The notes under the pieces: model-generated
Database searches by the model: none
The model's input: only the letters and a program-made list of their open reading frames with translations
What the model was told of the DNA's origin: nothing
Part shown: positions 39,058 through 50,693 of the stretch, one piece after another
Numbering within the stretch: position 1 is the first letter of the stretch
Layout: every line of letters starts with the position of its first letter
From: Diadophis punctatus similis
Lineage: Eukaryota; Chordata; Lepidosauria; Squamata; Dipsadidae
Assembly (NCBI GenBank): GCA_023053685.1
Contig: JALIGW010000218.1
Coordinates: forward strand, 118,489-182,488
Direction: 5' to 3'
DNA: 64,000 nucleotides
Position numbers and translations under genes: made by a program

Positions 39058-41046
39058 TTAGGACTCAATACAGCCAAAAAACATGACTTTTGACAAACAC
39101 CTCAGAAATGAAAATGAAACACATATTCCTGTTCCCCACAGGCTGGAAAGCCGAATTCTCGCTTGATTTTCGATTCCGAGCCTACCCTGAAGAGCTAGCC
39201 CAAGGTCTAACACAGCATTCGCCTTAGGACTCAATACAGCCAAAAATATCACTTTTGACAAACACCTCAGAAATGAAAAAGAAACACATATTCCTGTTCC
39301 CACAGGCTGGAAAGCCGAATTCTCGCTTGATTTTCGATTCCGAGCCTACCCTGAAGAGCTAGCTCACGGTCTAACACAGCATTCGCCTTATTTCTCAATT
39401 CAGCCCAAAAACATCACTTTTGACAAACACCTCAGAAATGAAAAAGAAACACATATTCCTGTTCCCCACGGGCTGGAAAGCCAAATTCTTGCTTGATTTT
39501 CGATTCCGAGCCTACCCTGAAGAGCTAGCCCAAAGTCTAACACTGCATTCGCCTTAGAACTCAATACAGCCAAAAAACATGACTTTTGACAAACACCTCA
39601 GAAATGAAAATGAAACACATATTCCTGTTCCCCACAGGCTGGAAAGCCGAATTCTCGCTTGATTTTCGATTCCGACCTTTTCCTGAAGAGCTAGCCCAAG
39701 GTCTAACACAGCATTCGCCTAATTTCTAAATTCAGCCCAAAAACATCACTTTTGAAAAACACCTCAGAAATGAAAAAGAAACACATATTCCTGTTCCCCA
39801 TGGGCTGGAAAGCCGAATTCTCGCTTGATTTTCGATTCCGAGCCTACCCTGAAGAGCTAGCCCAAAGTCTAACACTGCATTCGCCTTAGGACTCAATACA
39901 GCCAAAAAACATGACTTTTGACAAACACCTCAGAAATGAAAATGAAACACATATTCCTGTTCCCCACAGGCTGGAAAGCCGAATTCTCGCTTGATTTTCG
40001 ATTCCGAGCCTACCCTGAAGAGCTAGCTCACGGTCTAACACAGCATTCGCCTTATTTCTCAATTCAGCCCAAAAACATCACTTTTGACAAACACCTCAGA
40101 AATGAAAAAGAAACACATATTCCTGTTCCCCACAGGCTGAAAAGCCAAATTCTCGCTTGATTTTCGATTCCGAGCCTACCCTGAAGAGCTAGCCCAAAGT
40201 CTAACACAGCATTCGCCTTAGGACTCAATACAGCCAAAAAACATGACTTTTGACAAACACCTCAGAAATGAAAATGAAACACATATTCCTGTTCCCCATG
40301 GGCTGGAAAGCCGAATTCTCGCTTGATTTTCGATTCCGAGCCTACCCTGAAGAGCTAGCTCAAGGTCTAACACAGCATTCGCCTTATTTCTCAATTCAGC
40401 CCAAAAACATCACTTTTGACAAACACCTCAGAAATGAAAATGAAACACATATTCTTGTTCCCCACGGGCTGGACAGCCGAATTCTCGCTTGATTTTCGAT
40501 TCCGAGCCTACCCTGAAGAGCTAGCCCAAAGTCTAACACAGCATTCGCCTTAGGACTGAATACAGCCAAAAAACATGACTTTTGACAAACACCTCAGAAA
40601 TGAAAATGAAACACATATTCCTGTTCCCCACAGGCTGGAAAGCCACATTCTCGCTTGATTTTTGATTCTGACCTTTCCCTGAAGAGCTAGCCCAAGGTCT
40701 AACACAGCATTCGCCTTAGGACTCAATACAGCCAAAAACATCACTTTTGACAAACACCTCAGAAATGAAAATGAAACACATATTCCTGTTCCCCACGAGC
40801 TGGAAAGCCGAATTCTCGCTTGATTTTTGATTCCGACCTTTCCCTGAAGAGCTAGCCCAAGGTCTAACACCGCATTCGCCTTATTTCTAAATTCAGCCCA
40901 AAAACATCACTTTTGACAAACACCTCAGAAATGAAAATGAAACACGTATTCCTGTTCCCCATGGGCTGGAAAGCCGAATTCTCGCTTGATTTTCGATTCC
41001 GAGCCTACCCTGAAGAGCTAGCCCAAAGTCTAACACTGCATTCGCC
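39058..41046. repeat. 17-monomer HOR copy 3, shortened to 12 monomers (1989 bp)
   Basis: Shorter than its neighbours by 829 bp, which is five monomers. The lost series is C, C', J1, J7, J3. Surviving neighbours are joined through a hybrid monomer near 39,590-39,720 that begins as the J7 monomer and ends as the GATTCCGACCTTTTCC monomer. Confidence 0.9.
39655..39690. other. Hybrid-monomer junction of the five-monomer deletion
   Basis: The sequence reads CTTGATTTTCGATTCCGACC followed by TTTTCCTG. In intact copies, TTTTCGATT is followed by CTGAGCCTACC in the left parent (36,838-36,870), while GACCTTTTCC is preceded by TTTTTGATTCC in the right parent (37,672-37,692). The switch therefore falls inside aligned monomers, as expected from in-register unequal exchange. 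Confidence 0.8.
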
Positions 41047-43864
41047 TTAGGACTCAATACAGCCAAAAAACATGACTTTTGACAAACACCTCAGAAATGA
41101 AAATGAAACACATATTCCTGTTCCCCACAGGCTGGAAAGCCGAATTCTCGCTTGATTTTCGATTCCGAGCCTACCCTGAAGAGCTAGCCCAAGGTCTAAC
41201 ACAGCATTCGCCTTAGGACTCAATACAGCCAAAAATATCACTTTTGACAAACACCTCAGAAATGAAAAAGAAACACATATTCCTGTTCCCACAGGCTGGA
41301 AAGCCGAATTCTCGCTTGATTTTCGATTCCGAGCCTACCCTGAAGAGCTAGCTCACGGTCTAACACAGCATTCGCCTTATTTCTCAATTCAGCCCAAAAA
41401 CATCACTTTTGACAAACACCTCAGAAATGAAAAAGAAACACATATTCCTGTTCCCCACGGGCTGGAAAGCCAAATTCTTGCTTGATTTTCGATTCCGAGC
41501 CTACCCTGAAGAGCTAGCCCAAAGTCTAACACTGCATTCGCCTTAGAACTCAATACAGCCAAAAAACATGACTTTTGACAAACACCTCAGAAATGAAAAT
41601 GAAACACATATTCCTGTTCCCCACAGGCTGGAAAGCCGAATTCTCGCTTGATTTTCGATTCTGAGCCTACCCTGAAGAGCTAGCTCACGGTCTAACACAG
41701 CATTCGCCTTATTTCTCAATTCAGCCCAAAAACATCACTTTTGACAAACACCTCAGAAATGAAAAAGAAACACATATTCCTGTTCCCCACAGGCTGGAAA
41801 GCCGAATTCTCGCTTGATTTTCGATTCCGAGCCTACCCTGAAGAGCTAGCTCAAGGTCTAACACAGCATTCGCCTTATTTCTCAATTCAGCCCAAAACCA
41901 TCACTTTTGACAAACACCTCAGAAATGAAAATGAAACACATATTCCTGTTCCCCACGGGCTGGAAAGCCGAATTCTCGCTTGATTTTCGATTCTGAGCCT
42001 ACCCTGAAGAGCTAGCCCAAAGTCTAACACTGCATTCGCCTTAGGACTCAATACAGCCAAAAAACATGACTTTTGACAAACACCTCAGAAATGAAAATGA
42101 AACACATATTCCAGTTCCCCATGGGCTGGAAAGCCGAATTCTCGCTTGATTTTCGATTCCGAGCCTACCCTGAAGAGCTAGCCCAAAGTCTAACACTGCA
42201 TTCGCCTTAGAACTCAATACAGCCAAAAAACATGACTTTTGACAAACACCTCAGAAATGAAAAAGAAACACATATTCCTGTTCCCCACAGGCTGGAAAGC
42301 CAAATTCTCGCTTGATTTTCGATTCCGAGCCTACCCTGAAGAGCTAGCCCAAAGTCTAACACAGCATTCGCCTTAGGACTAAATACAGCCAAAAATATGA
42401 CTTTTGACAAACACCTCAGAAATGAAAATGAAACACATATTCCTGTTCCCCACAGGCCGGAAAGCCAAATTCTCGCTTGATTTTTGATTCCGACCTTTTC
42501 CTGAAGAGCTAGCCCAAGGTCTAACACAGCATTCGCCTAATTTCTAAATTCAGCCCAAAAACATCACTTTTGAAAAACACCTCAGAAATGAAAAAGAAAC
42601 ACATATTCCTGTTCCCCATGGGCTGGAAAGCCGAATTCTCGCTTGATTTTCGATTCCGAGCCTACCCTGAAGAGCTAGCCCAAAGTCTAACACTGCATTC
42701 GCCTTAGGACTCAATACAGACAAAAAACATGACTTTTGACAAACACCTCAGAAATGAAAATGAAACACATATTCCTGTTCCCCACAGGCTGGAAAGCCGA
42801 ATTCTCGCTTGATTTTCGATTCCGAGCCTACCCTGAAGAGCTAGCTCACGGTCTAACACAGCATTCGCCTTATTTCTCAATTCAGCCCAAAAACATCACT
42901 TTTGACAAACACCTCAGAAATGAAAAAGAAACACATATTCCTGTTCCCCACAGGCTGAAAAGCCAAATTCTCGCTTGATTTTCGATTCCGAGCCTACCCT
43001 GAAGAGCTAGCCCAAAGTCTAACACAGCATTCGCCTTAGGACTCAATACAGCCAAAAAACATGACTTTTGACAAACACCTCAGAAATGAAAATGAAACAC
43101 ATATTCCTGTTCCCCATGGGCTGGAAAGCCGAATTCTCGCTTGATTTTCGATTCCGAGCCTACCCTGAAGAGCTAGCTCAAGGTCTAACACAGCATTCGC
43201 CTTATTTCTCAATTCAGCCCAAAAACATCACTTTTGACAAACACCTCAGAAATGAAAATGAAACACATATTCTTGTTCCCCACGGGCTGGACAGCCGAAT
43301 TCTCGCTTGATTTTCGATTCCGAGCCTACCCTGAAGAGCTAGCCCAAAGTCTAACACAGCATTCGCCTTAGGACTGAATACAGCCAAAAAACATGACTTT
43401 TGACAAACACCTCAGAAATGAAAATGAAACACATATTCCTGTTCCCCACAGGCTGGAAAGCCACATTCTCGCTTGATTTTTGATTCTGACCTTTCCCTGA
43501 AGAGCTAGCCCAAGGTCTAACACAGCATTCGCCTTAGGACTCAATACAGCCAAAAACATCACTTTTGACAAACACCTCAGAAATGAAAATGAAACACATA
43601 TTCCTGTTCCCCACGAGCTGGAAAGCCGAATTCTCGCTTGATTTTTGATTCCGACCTTTCCCTGAAGAGCTAGCCCAAGGTCTAACACCGCATTCGCCTT
43701 ATTTCTCAATTCAGCCCAAAAACATCACTTTTGACAAACACCTCAGAAATGAAAATGAAACACGTATTCCTGTTCCCCATGGGCTGGAAAGCCGAATTCT
43801 CGCTTGATTTTCGATTCCGAGCCTACCCTGAAGAGCTAGCCCAAAGTCTAACACTGCATTCGCC
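41047..43864. repeat. 17-monomer HOR (2818 bp), copy 4
   Basis: Full-length unit. Entered through TTTCTAAATTC (near 40,885) like copy 2. A private GGACTAAATACAG lies near 42,376. Copies 2+3 together and copies 4 onward share landmarks at displacement 4807 bp (36240/41047, 37929/42736). Confidence 0.92.
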
Positions 43865-46847
43865 TTAGGACTCAATACAGCCAAAAAACATGACTTTTGA
43901 CAAACACCTCAGAAATGAAAATGAAACACATATTCCTGTTCCCCACAGGCTGGAAAGCCGAATTCTCGCTTGATTTTCGATTCCGAGCCTACCCTGAAGA
44001 GCTAGCCCAAGGTCTAACACAGCATTCGCCTTAGGACTCAATACAGCCAAAAATATCACTTTTGACAAACACCTCAGAAATGAAAAAGAAACACATATTC
44101 CTGTTCCCACAGGCTGGAAAGCCGAATTCTCGCTTGATTTTCAATTCCGAGCCTACCCTGAAGAGCTAGCTCACGGTCTAACACAGCATTCGCCTTATTT
44201 CTCAATTCAGCCCAAAAACATCACTTTTGACAAACACCTCAGAAACGAAAAAGAAACACATATTCCTGTTCCCCATGGGCTGGAAAGCCGAATTCTCGCT
44301 TGATTTTCGATTCCGAGCCTACCCTGAAGAGCTAGCTCACGGTCTAACACAGCATTCGCCTTATTTCTAAATTCAGCCCAAAAACATCACTTTTGACAAA
44401 CACCTCAGAAATGAAAATGAAACACGTATTCCTGTTCCCCATGGGCTGGAAAGCCGAATTCTCGCTTGATTTTCGATTCCGAGCCTACCCTGAAGAGCTA
44501 GCCCAAAGTCTAACACTGCATTCGCCTTAGGACTCAATACAGCCAAAAAACATGACTTTTGACAAACACCTCAGAAATGAAAATGAAACACATATTCCTG
44601 TTCCCCACAGGCTGGAAAGCCGAATTCTCGCTTGATTTTCGATTCCGAGCCTACCCTGAAGAGCTAGCCCAAGGTCTAACACAGCATTCGCCTTAGGACT
44701 CAATACAGCCAAAAATATCACTTTTGACAAACACCTCAGAAATGAAAAAGAAACACATATTCCTGTTCCCCACAGGCTGGAAAGCCGAATTCTCGCTTGA
44801 TTTTCGATTCCGAGCCTACCCTGAAGAGCTAGCTCAAGGTCTAACACAGCATTCGCCTTATTTCTCAATTCAGCCCAAAACCATCACTTTTGACAAACAC
44901 CTCAGAAATGAAAATGAAACACATATTCCTGTTCCCCACGGGCTGGAAAGCCGAATTCTCGCTTGATTTTCGATTCTGAGCCTACCCTGAAGAGCTAGCC
45001 CAAAGTCTAACACTGCATTCGCCTTAGGACTCAATACAGCCAAAAAACATGACTTTTGACAAACACCTCAGAAATGAAAATGAAACACATATTCCAGTTC
45101 CCCATGGGCTGGAAAGCCGAATTCTCGCTTGATTTTCGATTCCGAGCCTACCCTGAAGAGCTAGCCCAAAGTCTAACACTGCATTCGCCTTAGAACTCAA
45201 TACAGCCAAAAAACATGACTTTTGACAAACACCTCAGAAATGAAAAAGAAACACATATTCCTGTTCCCCACAGGCTGGAAAGCCAAATTCTCGCTTGATT
45301 TTCGATTCCGAGCCTACCCTGAAGAGCTAGCCCAAAGTCTAACACAGCATTCGCCTTAGGACTCAATACAGCCAAAAATATGACTTTTGACAAACACCTC
45401 AGAAATGAAAATGAAACACATATTCCTGTTCCCCACAGGCCGGAAAGCCAAATTCTCGCTTGATTTTTGATTCCGACCTTTTCCTGAAGAGCTAGCCCAA
45501 GGTCTAACACAGCATTCGCCTAATTTCTAAATTCAGCCCAAAAACATCACTTTTGAAAAACACCTCAGAAATGAAAAAGAAACACATATTCCTGTTCCCC
45601 ATGGGCTGGAAAGCCGAATTCTCGCTTGATTTTCGATTCCGAGCCTACCCTGAAGAGCTAGCCCAAAGTCTAACACTGCATTCGCCTTAGGACTCAATAC
45701 AGACAAAAAACATGACTTTTGACAAACACCTCAGAAATGAAAATGAAACACATATTCCTGTTCCCCACAGGCTGGAAAGCCGAATTCTCGCTTGATTTTC
45801 GATTCCGAGCCTACCCTGAAGAGCTAGCTCACGGTCTAACACAGCATTCGCCTTATTTCTCAATTCAGCCCAAAAACATCACTTTTGACAAACACCTCAG
45901 AAATGAAAAAGAAACACATATTCCTGTTCCCCACAGGCTGAAAAGCCAAATTCTCGCTTGATTTTCGATTCCGAGCCTACCCTGAAGAGCTAGCCCAAAG
46001 TCTAACACAGCATTCGCCTTAGGACTCAATACAGCCAAAAAACATGACTTTTGACAAACACCTCAGAAATGAAAATGAAACACATATTCCTGTTCCCCAT
46101 GGGCTGGAAAGCCGAATTCTCGCTTGATTTTCGATTCCGAGCCTACCCTGAAGAGCTAGCTCAAGGTCTAACACAGCATTCGCCTTATTTCTCAATTCAG
46201 CCCAAAAACATCACTTTTGACAAACACCTCAGAAATGAAAATGAAACACATATTCTTGTTCCCCACGGGCTGGACAGCCGAATTCTCGCTTGATTTTCGA
46301 TTCCGAGCCTACCCTGAAGAGCTAGCCCAAAGTCTAACACAGCATTCGCCTTAGGACTGAATACAGCCAAAAAACATGACTTTTGACAAACACCTCAGAA
46401 ATGAAAATGAAACACATATTCCTGTTCCCCACAGGCTGGAAAGCCACATTCTCGCTTGATTTTTGATTCTGACCTTTCCCTGAAGAGCTAGCCCAAGGTC
46501 TAACACAGCATTCGCCTTAGGACTCAATACAGCCAAAAACATCACTTTTGACAAACACCTCAGAAATGAAAATGAAACACATATTCCTGTTCCCCACGAG
46601 CTGGAAAGCCGAATTCTCGCTTGATTTTTGATTCCGACCTTTCCCTGAAGAGCTAGCCCAAGGTCTAACACCGCATTCGCCTTATTTCTCAATTCAGCCC
46701 AAAAACATCACTTTTGACAAACACCTCAGAAATGAAAATGAAACACGTATTCCTGTTCCCCATGGGCTGGAAAGCCGAATTCTCGCTTGATTTTCGATTC
46801 CGAGCCTACCCTGAAGAGCTAGCCCAAAGTCTAACACTGCATTCGCC
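43865..46847. repeat. 17-monomer HOR copy 5, rearranged to 18 monomers (2983 bp)
   Basis: The first two monomers (J1, J3b) are followed by a hybrid C, then a second CACGTA monomer (44,425), a second J1 (44,530) and a J3b fused to the HOR's fifth unit (44,700-44,860). The J1 landmark at 43,865 thus recurs at 44,527 (662 bp, four monomers), while the HOR overall gains only one. CAATTCCGAGCC near 44,142 and GAAACGAAAAAG near 44,243 are shared with the next copy. Confidence 0.88.
44205..44345. other. Hybrid monomer at the left junction of the copy-5 rearrangement
   Basis: Starts as the expected third HOR monomer (AGAAACGAAAAAG) but continues with CCATGGGCTGG, GCCGAATTC and GCTAGCTCACGG in place of the expected CCACGGGCTGG, GCCAAATTCTTGC and GCTAGCCCAAAG. 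It exits into TTTCTAAATTC. That junction belongs to the type before copies 2 and 4, not to the adjacent one at about 43,700. Confidence 0.78.
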
Positions 46848-48790
46848 TTAGGACTCAATACAGCCAAAAAACATGACTTTTGACAAACACCTCAGAAATG
46901 AAAATGAAACACATATTCCTGTTCCCCACAGGCTGGAAAGCCGAATTCTCGCTTGATTTTCGATTCCGAGCCTACCCTGAAGAGCTAGCCCAAGGTCTAA
47001 CACAGCATTCGCCTTAGGACTCAATACAGCCAAAAATATCACTTTTGACAAACACCTCAGAAATGAAAAAGAAACACATATTCCTGTTCCCACAGGCTGG
47101 AAAGCCGAATTCTCGCTTGATTTTCAATTCCGAGCCTACCCTGAAGAGCTAGCTCACGGTCTAACACAGCATTCGCCTTATTTCTCAATTCAGCCCAAAA
47201 ACATCACTTTTGACAAACACCTCAGAAACGAAAAAGAAACACATATTCCTGTTCCCCACGGGCTGGAAAGCCAAATTCTTGCTTGATTTTCGATTCCGAG
47301 CCTACCCTGAAGAGCTAGCCCAAAGTCTAACACTGCATTCGCCTTAGAACTCAATACAGCCAAAAAACATGACTTTTGACAAACACCTCAGAAATGAAAA
47401 TGAAACACATATTCCTGTTCCCCACAGGCTGGAAAGCCGAATTCTCGCTTGATTTTCGATTCTGAGCCTACCCTGAAGAGCTAGCTCACGGTCTAACACA
47501 GCATTCGCCTTATTTCTCAATTCAGCCCAAAAACATCACTTTTGACAAACACCTCAGAAATGAAAAAGAAACACATATTCCTGTTCCCCACAGGCTGGAA
47601 AGCCGAATTCTCGCTTGATTTTCGATTCCGAGCCTACCCTGAAGAGCTAGCTCAAGGTCTAACACAGCATTCGCCTTATTTCTCAATTCAGCCCAAAAAC
47701 ATCACTTTTGACAAACACCTCAGAAATGAAAATGAAACACATATTCCAGTTCCCCATGGGCTGGAAAGCCAAATTCTCGCTTGATTTTCGATTCCGAGCC
47801 TACCCTGAAGAGCTAGCCCAAAGTCTAACACTGCATTCGCCTTAGAACTCAATACAGCCAAAAAACATGACTTTTGACAAACACCTCAGAAATGAAAAAG
47901 AAACACATATTCCTGTTCCCCACAGGCTGGAAAGCCAAATTCTCGCTTGATTTTCGATTCCGAGCCTACCCTGAAGAGCTAGCCCAAAGTCTAACACAGC
48001 ATTCGCCTTAGGACTCAATACAGCCAAAAATATGACTTTTGACAAACACCTCAGTAATGAAAATGAAAGACATATTCCTGTTCCCCACAGGCTGGAAAGC
48101 CAAATTCTCGCTTGATTTTTGATTCCGACCTTTTCCTGAAGAGCTAGCCCAAGGTCTAACACAGCATTCGCCTAATTTCTAAATTCAGCCCAAAAACATC
48201 ACTTTTGAAAAACACCTCAGAAATGAAAAAGAAACACATATTCCTGTTCCCCATGGGCTGGAAAGCCGAATTCTCGCTTGATTTTCGATTCCGAGCCTAC
48301 CCTGAAGAGCTAGCCCAAAGTCTAACACTGCATTCGCCTTAGGACTCAATACAGCCAAAAAACATGACTTTTGACAAACACCTCAGAAATGAAAATGAAA
48401 CACATATTCCTGTTCCCCACAGGCTGGAAAGCCGAATTCTCGCTTGATTTTCGATTCCGAGCCTACCCTGAAGAGCTAGCTCACGGTCTAACACAGCATT
48501 CGCCTTATTTCTCAATTCAGCCCAAAAACATCACTTTTGACAAACACCTCAGAAATGAAAAAGAAACACATATTCCTGTTCCCCACAGGCTGAAAAGCCA
48601 AATTCTCGCTTGATTTTCGATTCCGAGCCTACCCTGAAGAGCTAGCCCAAAGTCTAACACAGCATTCGCCTTAGGACTCAATACAGCCAAAAAACATGAC
48701 TTTTGACAAACACCTCAGAAATGAAAATGAAACACATATTCCTGTTCCCCATGGGCTGGAAAGCCGAATTCTCGCTTGATTTTCGATTCC
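46848..48790. repeat. 17-monomer HOR copy 6, one monomer short and truncated
   Basis: Follows the HOR order but is 166 bp shorter between C' and the J7 monomer, then leaves the HOR near 48,790, where GCTAGCCCAAAG and AACAGTGCATTCG replace GCTAGCTCAAGG. It contains AGTAATGAAAATG near 48,053 and GAAAGACATATTCC near 48,067; the latter is shared with 49,560, 54,202 and 61,671. Confidence 0.82.
47690..47760. other. Fused monomer marking a one-monomer loss
   Basis: A C-type junction (CCCAAAAACATCAC) leads directly into CCAGTTCCCCATGGG. In intact copies these belong to two successive monomers: C' with CCACGGG, then J1 with CCAGTTCCCCATGGG. The switch lies within the shared stretch between them. Confidence 0.75.
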
Positions 48791-50693
48791 GAGCCTACCC
48801 TGAAGAGCTAGCCCAAAGTCTAACAGTGCATTCGCCTTAGGACTCAATACAGCCAAAAAAAATGACTTTTGACAAACACCTCAGAAATGAAAAAGAAACA
48901 CATATTCCTGTTCCCCACAGGCTGAAAAGCCAAATTCTCGCTTGATTTTCAATTCCGAGCCTACCCTGAAGAGCTAGCCCAAAGTCTAACACAGCATTCG
49001 CCTTAGGACTCAATACAGCCAAAAAACATGACTTTTGACAAACACCTCAGAAATGAAAATGAAACACATATTCCTGTTCCCCATGGGCTGGAAAGCCGAA
49101 TTCTCGCTTGATTTTCGATTCCGAGCCTACCCTGAAGAGCTAGCCCAAAGTCTAACAGTGCATTCGCCTTAGGACTCAATACAGCCAAAAAAAATGACTT
49201 TTGACAAACACCTCAGAAATGAAAAAGAAACACATATTCCTGTTCCCCACAGGCTGGAAAGCCAAATTCTCGCTTGATTCTCGATTCCGAGCCTACCCTG
49301 AAGAGCTAGCCCAAAGTCTAACACTGCATTCGCCTTAGAACTCAATACAGCCAAAAAACATGACTTTTGACAAACACCTCAGAAATGAAAAAGAAACACA
49401 TATTCCTGTTCCCCGCAGGCTGGAAAGCCAAATTCTCGCTTGATTTTCGATTCCGAGCCTACCCTGAAGAGCTAGCCCAAAGTCTAACACAGCATTCGCC
49501 TTAGGACTCAATACAGCCAAAAATATGACTTTTGACAAACACCTCAGAAATGAAAATGAAAGACATATTCCTGTTCCCCACAGGCCGGAAAGCCAAATTC
49601 TCGCTTGATTTTTGATTCCGACCTTTTCCTGAAGAGCTAGCCCAAGGTCTAACACAGCATTCGCCTAATTTCTAAATTCAGCCCAAAAACATCACTTTTG
49701 AAAAACACCTCAGAAATGAAAAAGAAACACATATTCCTGTTCCCCATGGGCTGGAAAGCCGAATTCTCGCTTGATTTTCGATTCCGAGCCTACCCTGAAG
49801 AGCTAGCCCAAAGTCTAACACTGCATTCGCCTTAGGACTCAATACAGCCAAAAAACATGACTTTTGACAAACACCTCAGAAATGAAAATGAAACACATAT
49901 TCCTGTTCCCCACAGGCTGAAAAGCCAAATTCTCGCTTGATTTTCGATTCCGAGCCTACCCTGAAGAGCTAGCCCAAAGTCTAACACAGCATTCGCCTTA
50001 GGACTCAATACAGCCAAAAAACATGACTTTTGACAAACACCTCAGAAATGAAAATGAAACACATATTCCTGTTCCCCATGGGCTGGAAAGCCGAATTCTC
50101 GCTTGATTTTCGATTCCGAGCCTACCCTGAAGAGCTAGCCCAAAGTCTAACAGTGCATTCGCCTTAGGACTCAATACAGCCAAAAAAAATGACTTTTGAC
50201 AAACACCTCAGAAATGAAAAAGAAACACATATTCCTGTTCCCCACAGGCTGGAAAGCCAAATTCTCGCTTGATTTTCGATTCCGAGCCTACCCTGAAGAG
50301 CTAGCTCATGGTCTAACACAGCATTCGCCTTATTTCTCAATTCAGCCCAAAAACATCACTTTTGACAAACACCTCAGAAATGAAAATGAAACACATATTC
50401 CTGTTCCCCACGGGCTGGAAAGCCAAATTCTTGCTTGATTTTTGATTCCGAGCCTACCCTGAAGAGCTAGCTCATGGTCTAACACAGCATTCGCCTTATT
50501 TCTCAATTCAGCCCAAAAACATCACTTTTGACAAACACCTCAGAAATGAAAATGAAACACATATTCCTGTTCCCCACGGGCTGGAAAGCCAAATTCTTGC
50601 TTGATTTTCGATTCCGAGCCTACCCTGAAGAGCTAGCCCAAAGTCTAACACTGCATTCGCCTTAGGACTCAATACAGCCAAAAAACATGACTT
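48790..50693. repeat. Dimer-amplified segment with J9 junctions
   Basis: Around 48,671-49,354 a two-monomer unit repeats at 332 bp (48671/49003 and 48837/49169): one J1 unit with CCATGGG and AACAGTGCATTCG, then one J9 unit with an eight-A junction AAAAAAAATGAC. A further J9 lies near 50,190. Bases 49,335-50,693 match 61,437-62,795, the last part of the 29-monomer HOR, so this segment is a partial earlier copy of that HOR. CTTGATTCTCGATTCC near 49,274 is private. Confidence 0.8.
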
